From the NCBI GenBank assembly GCA_041685075.1, contig JAWLGN010000256.1, positions 1-7,972 of the forward strand: 7,972 nt of DNA, given 5' to 3'. The notes beneath the pieces were generated by a model. That model was not told the DNA's origin, searched no databases, and worked only from the letters and a program-made list of their open reading frames with translations. This DNA comes from JAMCRM01 sp041685075 (lineage in GTDB: Bacteria > Acidobacteriota > Terriglobia > Bryobacterales > Bryobacteraceae). How positions within the stretch are numbered: the stretch's first letter is position 1; each line of letters starts with the position of its first letter. Position numbers and translations under genes: made by a program. Below, piece after piece: positions 1-5,618 of the stretch.

Positions 1-479
1 GGCACATGTTCCCGGTCTTCGAGGAGATCGACCGGCACCGCCTGGAGCCGCAGCTTCCCTTTTTCGACGGTGCCTTCTTAGAAGCGGTTTTCAGAGTGCC
101 TACGGAGTTATGCCTTTACCACAGGTTTTATAACAAGTGGCTTTCGCAGTTTCCGGAAGCGGTTTCGTCGGTGCCGTGGCAGAGTTACCCCGGGCACGAG
201 CCGTGCCCGCTGCCCGCACCCGCCGAATCCACCTACCAATGGAGCGCCGCATTCGGGGCGGCAATGGCGCAGCGCGGCCGGATGAAACTGGCGTTGGCGG
301 CCGGAACGGTTTCGAGGGAGTTTCCCTCTGCGCTGCTCGAGCCGCTGCGGTTTCGCACCGCCGTCTGGGCCCACCGTGCGGGTTTGCGCGACTACGGGTA
401 TGTGATCGCGACGGCCGCATGCCTGCAGAAATACTGGGCCGCGAGCGGGGGTGAAGTGGACTGGCGCACGCTGCCTTGA
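1..479 (+). CDS. Asparagine-synthase-like protein, C-terminal part (5' end outside window)
   Basis: The reading frame is open from the left edge (first full codon at base 3, His, before the Met at 6) and stops with TGA at 477-479, so this is the last ~158 residues of a longer protein. The residues just after the Met, ending in RLEPQLPFFDGAFLEAVF, resemble the part of asparagine-synthase C-terminal (amidotransferase/PP-loop ATPase) domains where an Arg...Pro-Phe-Asp stretch precedes the helix ending in 'RVPTE'. A later YNKWLSQFP and VPWQSYPGHEPCP stretch fits members of this superfamily that act in surface polysaccharide or peptide modification rather than in asparagine supply. The ATP-binding SGGxDS loop would lie upstream and cannot be checked. 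The family call is from memory of sequence style, moderately sure; exact substrate unknown. No overlapping gene follows; the next start is 136 bp away. Confidence 0.55.
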   Translation, partial: HMFPVFEEIDRHRLEPQLPFFDGAFLEAVFRVPTELCLYHRFYNKWLSQFPEAVSSVPWQSYPGHEPCPLPAPAESTYQWSAAFGAAMAQRGRMKLALAAGTVSREFPSALLEPLRFRTAVWAHRAGLRDYGYVIATAACLQKYWAASGGEVDWRTLP

Positions 480-503
480 AGCCTGCTACGCCCGGGCGCC
501 GCG

Positions 504-536
504 CTTGAGGCCGCCAGCGATCCGAGCAGCCTCAAG
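504..536. repeat. 8-bp perfect inverted repeat after the asparagine-synthase-like gene
   Basis: CTTGAGGC at 504-511 is matched by its exact reverse complement GCCTCAAG at 529-536, with a 17-nt loop. It begins 24 bp after the stop codon at 479, where a transcription terminator would be expected. It is not followed by a T-tract, and the loop is long, so a standard intrinsic terminator is not supported. It could be a weak or Rho-assisted termination hairpin, or a protein-binding dyad. Confidence 0.3.
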
Positions 537-559
537 AGGGCACGGGCGGAGGCTACCCG

Positions 560-570
560 CACACAGTGTG
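560..570. repeat. Short perfect palindrome, possible operator
   Basis: CACAC-A-GTGTG is a perfect 5+5 bp dyad with one central base, 45 bp upstream of the start at 616. Its position would suit an operator for the following gene. In an AT-poor spacer such a dyad can arise by chance, and no -35/-10 pair could be placed with confidence around it. Confidence 0.25.
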
Positions 571-578
571 ACCACCGT

Positions 579-602
579 CACCGGGACCGCAAGCGGCCGG
601 TG
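579..602 (+). promoter_or_regulatory. GC-rich hairpin directly upstream of the DUF6448 gene
   Basis: CACCGG (579-584) pairs with CCGGTG (597-602), and CCG (587-589) pairs with CGG (594-596) around a CAAG tetraloop; the GA at 585-586 is a bulge. The stem ends 13 bases before the ATG at 616, just before the weak ribosome-binding stretch AGGG. If transcribed, it would fold next to or partly over the ribosome-binding region, so it could tune translation. Without a U-run it is a poor terminator candidate. Confidence 0.35.
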
Positions 603-615
603 GTAGGGTCGAAGC

Positions 616-1185
616 ATGAAGTCACGCATGTTGCGGCTTGTGCCGTTGGTTTTCATTCTGGCAGGCAGCGCCCTGGCGCACTGCGATACGGTGGACGGCC
701 CGGTGGTGACGGCGGCGCGGCAGGCGCTCGAAAAGGGCGATGTAAGCCTGGTGCTGCATTGGGTGCAGAAGCAGGATGAGGCCGAGGTGCGGCGGGCTTT
801 CGCCGAGGCGACAGCCGTGCGGAAGCTGAACGCCCAGAGCCGGGAGCTGGCCGACCGGTACTTCTTCGAGACCCTGGTGCGGGTGCACCGCGCCGGCGAA
901 GGAGCGCCGTATACCGGCCTGAAGCCCGCCGGGAGCGGCGTGGATCCGGGCGTCGCGCTGGCGGACAAGGCCATTGACTCGGGCGAAATCACGAGGCTCA
1001 CCCAGGCCTTCGCCCACCACATGGAAGCCGGGCTGAAGGAGCGGTTCGCGCGGGTTGCGGCGGCGCGCAACTTCCGGCCGGGCGACGCGGAGGCGGGCCG
1101 GGCGTATGTGGCCGCCTATGTCGAGTTCATCCACTACGCCGAGGCGCTGCACCAGGCCATTGCGGCCGAAGGGCACGCGCACTGA
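616..1185 (+). CDS. Exported DUF6448-type helical protein with mature N-terminus His-Cys-Asp
   Basis: 189 aa. Residues 1-21 form a Sec signal peptide: positive start (MKSRMLR), hydrophobic core, and an Ala-Leu-Ala cleavage site, predicting a mature protein that begins HCDTVDGPVV (H22, C23, D24). That start, followed by 'ALEKGDVSLVLHWVQ', matches what I recall of the DUF6448 family, whose function is not known. The remainder reads as several alpha helices with scattered His (H48 and the AHHME, FIHYAEALH and terminal GHAH stretches), which suggests an exported metal-binding helical bundle (inference). ATG 616 is preferred over the in-frame ATG 628 because it gives the better signal-peptide n-region; an AGGG lies 7 bases upstream. 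The upstream spacer holds a hairpin and a palindrome. The gene stops 15 bp from the convergent hydrolase gene, with no terminator visible between them. The start resembles the nickel-SOD hook (see findings). Confidence 0.75.
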   Translation: MKSRMLRLVPLVFILAGSALAHCDTVDGPVVTAARQALEKGDVSLVLHWVQKQDEAEVRRAFAEATAVRKLNAQSRELADRYFFETLVRVHRAGEGAPYTGLKPAGSGVDPGVALADKAIDSGEITRLTQAFAHHMEAGLKERFARVAAARNFRPGDAEAGRAYVAAYVEFIHYAEALHQAIAAEGHAH

Positions 1186-1200
1186 GGTTCGGGCGCGGCG

Positions 1201-3246
1201 CTACTTCTCCCAGCGCAGCAGTACCAGGCCGTAGACCTCCAGCCGGGGGATGCGCAGGCGTAACAGGCCGCCCTCGGCTGTCGCGCGCAGCGGCTTCGAC
1301 GCCACTTCATCCGGGGTGGCGAGAACGGCTTCGCGCAGGCGCACTCCCTCGGGAATGCGCACGGTGGCCTCGATGTTCTCCACAGGGCGGCTGGGATCGA
1401 AGTTGACCAGGTGGAGGTTCATGTTGCCGGTGGAGGGCTGGCGCGTCAGCTCGATGGCCACGTGCTCGGGGACGTCGGCGGTGGCGGCCAGCTCTCCTCC
1501 CGCGGCCCAGCGCACCGCTTCGGCCAGCTCCGCGTGGTTCAGCGGCAGCTTCCAGTGGCGGTGCGAGAAGTTGTAGAGGATGGCCGGTTCGGGCGGATCG
1601 ACGGCGGGAACGATGCGGGGGATGTAGACCACGCGCCCGCGGCCGAACCGGCGCCGCAGAGGCGAACCTTCTTCGAGCGGCTGCTCGATCCCCAGCACGT
1701 CGGCCAGCGCCGGCTTGCGGCGCTTCAGCCGCCAGTTGGTCAACAGCGAAGTCCTGCCGGTCGCCACCAGGCCGCCGCCCGATTCGACGAAGCGGCGGAT
1801 GGCGGCGACCTCTTCATCGCTCAGGGCATCCTGATCGGCCAGCACCAGCACCTTGTAGCGATCCAGATTCGCCAGGTGGCGGTTGAAGATGATGTCGAAG
1901 GGAAGGTGGTGCTGGATGAGGGTCTGCTCGGCCAGCACCGCGGCCACCAGCGCCTGCGACGGATTGAACTCCACCGCGGGGAAGGCGCGCAGGACGGCCA
2001 CGTCGCCCACCGGCTGGGTACCGGCGAGGTCGGGGTTGTGGCGATGGAAGAAGCGAATATACCGCCTGGCCTGGGGCGTCAGTTCGATGCCCTCGGGATG
2101 CACGTCCCCGACCATCCCTATGTTGTTGCCGTTGTAAGCCATGGCTTCGGCGATGCGCAGGTGGGGAGGGCTCGAGGGATCCTGGGTGCCGTACCGGCCG
2201 CCGGTGTAGACGAAGATGGACTTCCCCATGATGCGCGCGGCCTTGAAGGAGCGAATCTTCGAAACCAGGCGCCCGTCGGGGGTCCAGGAGGCGTGCGCGG
2301 GTTCCTCGCTCCATACGATATCGCCGTGCTCCAGCATGGAGCCCGCGTCGAAGCCCACGCGGTACCCCAGGTTGGCCGCGGGGTTCAGGTTGGGGTTGCC
2401 CTCCAGGGCGACTTCCGGGTTGAGCGAGTGGATGAAGCGGTCGAAGGCGGCGAAATGGCGCGTCACTTCGGCGGCCCGCCAGAGCGTCCACTCCTGCATG
2501 AGCGGGTTATTCAGCGTGGCGAAGCGGCCGGCGGGAGGCGGGGCGAAGGCGTCGATCCGCTCGAAGCCGAAGCGCAGGCGGCGCGCGGCGGGAGGATAGC
2601 GCTCGAGCAGCCATTTCCGGAAGCTTTCCGCGCAGAAGCGGCAGCGGCAGCTACTGGGCTCGTGCCACCAGGACATCTGGTCGAAGTGGATGAGGTCGAG
2701 CTTGATGTCCTCGATGCCCAGCCGCATCACCTTTTCGAGAAAGGCCCAGTAGCCGGGGTGGTTGCGGCAGGCGACGTAGCGGAAGGTCTGGTCGCGGCCG
2801 TAGTAGAAGGGGCGGCCGTCCTCGCCCACCTGTTTCCAGCCGGGCGCCTGCGGCTCTTCCTGGAAAAAGGTCTCGTACATCATGGTGGCGCCGACGTAGC
2901 CGCCGACGCGGATGCCGTGCTTGTGGGCGAAGGCGGTGAAGCGCCGGGTGGCGTCGATGTCGGCGGCTTCGGCATCCAGGCCCGCGCCCTTGTGCAGGTT
3001 GGTGATCACGAGGTTGACGCCGGCTTCCTTCAGGCCGCGGGCGGCGCGCTCGGAGCGCTCGGCCAGCCAGCGTTCTTCATCCTCGATGCTGTGGCCGCCG
3101 CGGCGGCGGATGAACGAGAGCGGCTCCCAGTTACCGGCCATGACGATGCCCTGGCCGACCCAGGCGGGGCGTGAGGGGCGGCGCTCCGGCCCGGCGGCCG
3201 GCAGCAGCGCGGCAAGCGACAACAGACAGCAGAGGATTCGCAACAT
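1201..3246 (-). CDS. Exported glycoside-hydrolase-like TIM-barrel protein with beta-galactosidase-trimerisation-like domain
   Basis: 681 aa, likely exported: residues 1-18 (MLRILCCLLSLAALLPAA) look like a Sec signal peptide. Residues ~30-390 read as a (beta/alpha)8 barrel of the GH-A/GH42-like type, with strand-end motifs such as NLVITN, VGGYVGA, LDLIHFDQ (D189), ALEGNPNLN and IVWSEEP (E313/E314). C200-x-C202-x-x-C205 followed by FRKWLLERY, with C160 forty residues earlier, resembles the structural zinc site of GH42 beta-galactosidases. Residues ~415-505 (VLVLADQDALSDEE, FVESGGGLVATG) resemble the beta-galactosidase trimerisation (glutamine-amidotransferase-like) domain; a beta-sandwich-like tail ends in VYGLVLLRW. 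By the same alignment the GH42 acid/base Glu is replaced by M191, so mechanism and substrate are open. The start at 3246 has GAGAAG about 4 bases upstream and lies 11 bp after the propeller gene's stop, so translation is probably coupled. A longer in-frame opening up to 4359 is antisense-like noise overlapping the propeller gene. Activity is not proven. Confidence 0.75.
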   Translation of the reverse strand: MLRILCCLLSLAALLPAAGPERRPSRPAWVGQGIVMAGNWEPLSFIRRRGGHSIEDEERWLAERSERAARGLKEAGVNLVITNLHKGAGLDAEAADIDATRRFTAFAHKHGIRVGGYVGATMMYETFFQEEPQAPGWKQVGEDGRPFYYGRDQTFRYVACRNHPGYWAFLEKVMRLGIEDIKLDLIHFDQMSWWHEPSSCRCRFCAESFRKWLLERYPPAARRLRFGFERIDAFAPPPAGRFATLNNPLMQEWTLWRAAEVTRHFAAFDRFIHSLNPEVALEGNPNLNPAANLGYRVGFDAGSMLEHGDIVWSEEPAHASWTPDGRLVSKIRSFKAARIMGKSIFVYTGGRYGTQDPSSPPHLRIAEAMAYNGNNIGMVGDVHPEGIELTPQARRYIRFFHRHNPDLAGTQPVGDVAVLRAFPAVEFNPSQALVAAVLAEQTLIQHHLPFDIIFNRHLANLDRYKVLVLADQDALSDEEVAAIRRFVESGGGLVATGRTSLLTNWRLKRRKPALADVLGIEQPLEEGSPLRRRFGRGRVVYIPRIVPAVDPPEPAILYNFSHRHWKLPLNHAELAEAVRWAAGGELAATADVPEHVAIELTRQPSTGNMNLHLVNFDPSRPVENIEATVRIPEGVRLREAVLATPDEVASKPLRATAEGGLLRLRIPRLEVYGLVLLRWEK

Positions 3247-3257
3247 GTCTTCTCGCG

Positions 3258-4439
3258 TTATTCTACGCGCACGCGCCAGAGATAGCTGGAGCGGCTGTGG
3301 TGGTCGTTTTCGCCCAGGTAGAGGGTATGGTCGCCGGCGATGGCGATCTCGTGGATGCGAGCGGGCGTTTCGCCGGTTTCCGGCTCCACGGGCGTTTCGA
3401 AGCGGTCGAGACGGCCGGTGCGGGTGTCGCAGCGGATGAGTTCGGTGCGGCCGTTCAAGCCGCCGCCGCCGTAGAGGATGCCGTCCCGGACGGCCAGGGC
3501 CGGGAAACGGCCGGCGGCGATGACGTCGGCAATTTTCTCCACCGCGCCGGTGGCGATGGCGATTCGGCAGAGGACGCCGGCTACGGTTCCGGCGTAGATG
3601 TAGTCGCCGCCATCGTAGGCCATGGAGTCGCAGAAGCCGTAGTCCTGGTGGTGGCGCGTTTCTCCGAGGAGCTGGCCGCGGGCCTCGGCGCGGGACAGGC
3701 CGTGCTCGAACCAGACGAAGCGGTCGCCCTCGGGATGGTACTTGAAGAGACGGATGGGGCAGGGGCCGGTGGTCTCGTCCCAGGCACGGGTTTCGGCGCA
3801 GGTGCCCCAGAGCCAGCCGTCGCGGTCCACGACGGCGTTGTGCGGCTGGGCGAACATGAGGGAGTTGCCGATCCAGGCCAGGGTGGCGGTGCGGCCGCCG
3901 GCCAGGTCGTAGCGGAAGACGGACTCGGCGGGATAGGTGAAGCCGTAAATGATGCCGCGGTCCCAGTCGGCCGCAATGGACTGGATGTAGAGGTGCGGGA
4001 TGGGAACGGCCAGGACGGTGAACCGGCGGGTGCGGGGATCGTAGCGGACCAGCTTGCCCCCGGCGGCGGCCTGCTGGTCTTCCAGGTCGTGCAGCAGGGA
4101 GGTGGCGAAGTAGTAGCAGCCGTCGGCGGGATTGCGCAGCAGGGTGCGGTGGATCTTCACGTCGTAGGGGTCGGTCCAGGCGCGGGTGTTGAGGCATTCG
4201 AACCGGCCGGCGCCGGGATCGAAGCGGTAGAGCAGGTCGCCGTCGATGGAGTTGAGGCCGCAGTAGACGCAGTTCTCGCGGTCGTCCCAGGTGACGGCGT
4301 CGAAGCTGATCCAGCCGTGGCTCCAGGCGGGGTCGGCGGCGAGCTGCCGGTAGCTCCACCGGCCGGCGATGCGGTCGTGCCAGCCTTCCAGGCGACAGTC
4401 GCGCAGGCGAAATGCACGTACGGATTTGAGCACTGCCAT
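3258..4439 (-). CDS. Cytoplasmic beta-propeller protein, possible carbohydrate-pathway enzyme or sensor
   Basis: 393 aa with no signal peptide or membrane segment. Six degenerate repeats of the form hydrophobic-x-R-Y-D-P-x-T-x-R-F-x-x-hydrophobic are visible at about residues 69-83, 129-143, 173-187, 230-244, 289-303 and 333-347, each a propeller-type strand pair, so a six- or seven-bladed propeller is likely. Histidines sit in inter-blade motifs: QPHN (H200), TRHHQD (H263, H264) and ENDHHSRSSYLW (H380, H381). These look like an active or metal site rather than pure scaffold. The start at 4439 is set by GGAG seven bases upstream; the upstream in-frame extension (to 4529) has no ribosome-binding site and no signal-like character. 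It is the first gene of an operon with the exported hydrolase. I cannot name the family. Oligogalacturonate-lyase-like propellers or SMP-30/gluconolactonase-like propellers are alternatives suggested by fold only. Confidence 0.75.
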   Translation of the reverse strand: MAVLKSVRAFRLRDCRLEGWHDRIAGRWSYRQLAADPAWSHGWISFDAVTWDDRENCVYCGLNSIDGDLLYRFDPGAGRFECLNTRAWTDPYDVKIHRTLLRNPADGCYYFATSLLHDLEDQQAAAGGKLVRYDPRTRRFTVLAVPIPHLYIQSIAADWDRGIIYGFTYPAESVFRYDLAGGRTATLAWIGNSLMFAQPHNAVVDRDGWLWGTCAETRAWDETTGPCPIRLFKYHPEGDRFVWFEHGLSRAEARGQLLGETRHHQDYGFCDSMAYDGGDYIYAGTVAGVLCRIAIATGAVEKIADVIAAGRFPALAVRDGILYGGGGLNGRTELIRCDTRTGRLDRFETPVEPETGETPARIHEIAIAGDHTLYLGENDHHSRSSYLWRVRVE

Positions 4440-4569
4440 AGAAATTCTCCGAATTGCGCGGACCGGCGGTCCAACAGGCAATGTATCACCTGGACCGGCA
4501 GGATTTCCGGCGGCGGCCCGCGGAAGCAATTTGCCTGCAATTTTTGACGGGCGCGCGCACTACGTATCT
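4440..4569. promoter_or_regulatory. Divergent promoter region with repeated GGACCGG motifs
   Basis: 130 bp between the divergently read propeller operon and the 4570 gene. For the minus strand, an extended -10 candidate TGA-TACATT lies at 4480-4488 (minus orientation); no good -35 is seen. Right downstream of the expected start point lies the dyad GGACC-GGC-GGTCC (4460-4472). GGACCGGC occurs twice in the same direction, at 4460-4467 and 4492-4499, 32 bp apart (about three helical turns), flanking the -10. On the plus-strand side, GCAATTT is repeated at 4526-4532 and 4537-4543 (11 bp apart), followed by TTGACG at 4544-4549, which would be a fair -35 but has no properly spaced -10. These look like operator-type repeats; no regulator is identified. 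Confidence 0.35.
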
Positions 4570-5019
4570 ATGGCCCCGCGAGTTGTGTTGCTGTTGTGGG
4601 CTTCGCTCGCGCTGGCGGGGGAGCCCGGAGCTTCCGCCACGGTGGTGGGCGGGACTGTGGCCGGCGTGGCGGGCGGAGAGGAAGGGCGCATCGAGCTGAC
4701 CCGGCCCGACGCCATGGTCTTCCGGTCCAAGCGCGCCAGCCTGACGATCCCTTACGACCGCATCGAGACGCTCGAGTACGGGCAGCGCGTCAACCGGCGG
4801 TACGTGGAGGGCATTCTGCTTTCACCGGTGCTGCTGCTGGCGAAGTCGCGGAAGCACTTCGTGACCATCGGGTATACCGACGACGAGGGGCACCGGCAGG
4901 CGCTGGTGTTTCGGGTGGGCAAGGGCGACGTGCGAGCCGTTCTGGCGGGGCTGGAGGCCAAGACGGGGCGGCGGGTGGAGTACCAGGACGCCGCCGCGAG
5001 AAAGTGGGGGAAAGGATGA
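4570..5019 (+). CDS. Small exported protein of unknown function, possibly PH-like fold
   Basis: 149 aa. Residues 1-16 (MAPRVVLLLWASLALA) look like a short signal peptide. The rest is mainly beta strands: RIELTRPDAMVFRSKRASLTI, PYDRIETLEYGQRV, then a hydrophobic GILLSPVLLLA (81-91), KHFVTIGYTDDEGHRQALVFRV (split by turns) and a C-terminal helix (DVRAVLAGLEAKTGRR). Several antiparallel strands ending in one helix resemble a bacterial PH-like fold; that is inference. I do not recognise a named family, although proteins of this style occur in Acidobacteriota. The Met at 4570 is the only start that gives an intact signal peptide, but it has no recognisable Shine-Dalgarno sequence. The stop overlaps the next start by four bases (ATGA at 5016-5019), so the two genes are probably translated together. 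Confidence 0.7.
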   Translation: MAPRVVLLLWASLALAGEPGASATVVGGTVAGVAGGEEGRIELTRPDAMVFRSKRASLTIPYDRIETLEYGQRVNRRYVEGILLSPVLLLAKSRKHFVTIGYTDDEGHRQALVFRVGKGDVRAVLAGLEAKTGRRVEYQDAAARKWGKG

Positions 5020-5618
5020 GGGTGGCGTGGATCATGGCGGCTGCCGCCGCGGCGGCAATTTTACAGGCACAGGAGCCGCCGCCCGCACCGGCCGATGCCG
5101 CGGCCATCGAGGAGCAGTGCCTGCGGGAGCTGCTGAAGGTGCGGCGGGTCTACGTGGACCGGCTGGGAGGCGGGGAGACCGCCGCGCACATGCGGGATAT
5201 GATCGTCGCCAGCCTGCAGAACGCGCGCTTGTTCATGCTGACGGAGAACCAGGAGCGCGCCGATGCGGTGCTGCGGGGTTCGGGCGAAGACCTGGTGTTC
5301 ACCGAGACCCACGATTACTCGGAGCGGCTGGACGCGCGCGGCTCCATAGGGAGCAGCCGGAGCAGCAGCCGGCGCGGTTATGGCTCGTTCGGCGTAGGAG
5401 AGAGCGAAGGGGGGCGCTCGACCGAGCGGCGGCACGAGGCCACCGCTTCGGTGCGGCTGGTGACCAAGGAAGGGGACGTGATCTGGTCCACCACGCAGGA
5501 AAGCACCGGGGGCAAGTTCCGGGGCGCCAGCGCCGACGTGGCGGAGAAGATTACCAGGGCGCTGAAGGAGGATTTCGAACGGGCGCGCCGGCTCGAAACA
5601 CCCGCAACATCCCGGTAG
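5016..5618 (+). CDS. Small exported protein, possible CsgG-like/outer-envelope component
   Basis: 200 aa. MRVAWIMAAAAAAAILQA is a signal peptide with probable cleavage before QEPPP. Residues ~38-100 (LKVRRVYVDRLGG, helix AHMRDMIVASLQNARLFML, then ERADAVLRGSGEDL) follow a pattern seen in CsgG-like and related envelope proteins: a strand, a helix, then 'ADAvLxG'. Residues ~141-190 repeat strand-strand-helix (EATASVRLVTKEGDVIWSTTQ; ADVAEKITRALKEDFERA), where 'G-x-V-I-W' is typical of the same group. Between them, ~105-140 is a Ser/Arg/Gly-rich, low-complexity stretch likely to be a flexible loop. Function is unknown; the CsgG comparison is by pattern only. GGGGG at 5006-5010 gives a good ribosome-binding site for ATG 5016. 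The last 68 bases are antisense to the end of the convergent receiver-fusion gene. Confidence 0.7.
   Translation: MRVAWIMAAAAAAAILQAQEPPPAPADAAAIEEQCLRELLKVRRVYVDRLGGGETAAHMRDMIVASLQNARLFMLTENQERADAVLRGSGEDLVFTETHDYSERLDARGSIGSSRSSSRRGYGSFGVGESEGGRSTERRHEATASVRLVTKEGDVIWSTTQESTGGKFRGASADVAEKITRALKEDFERARRLETPATSR

Noticed and set aside
1186..1200. Terminator between the convergent DUF6448 and hydrolase genes
   Set aside because: Only 15 GC-rich bases with no stem and no T-tract.
1411..3174. Long plus-strand open frame (587 codons) opposite the hydrolase gene
   Set aside because: It is antisense to a well-supported protein; composition is Gly/Ala/Val/Arg-rich with no recognisable motif, as expected for the opposite strand of high-GC coding DNA.
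3247..4359. N-terminal extension of the hydrolase frame up to 4359
   Set aside because: The extension is Arg/Pro/His-rich shadow sequence of the propeller gene; a signal peptide and ribosome-binding site begin at 3246.
3171..4547. Plus-strand open frame (458 codons) opposite the propeller gene
   Set aside because: Low-complexity Val/Gly/Ala-rich translation, antisense to the propeller repeats and spanning the divergent promoter region.
4544..4571. TTGACG...TATCTA promoter for the 4570 gene
   Set aside because: The spacer is only 15 bp, and transcription would begin inside the coding region, after the ATG needed for the signal peptide.
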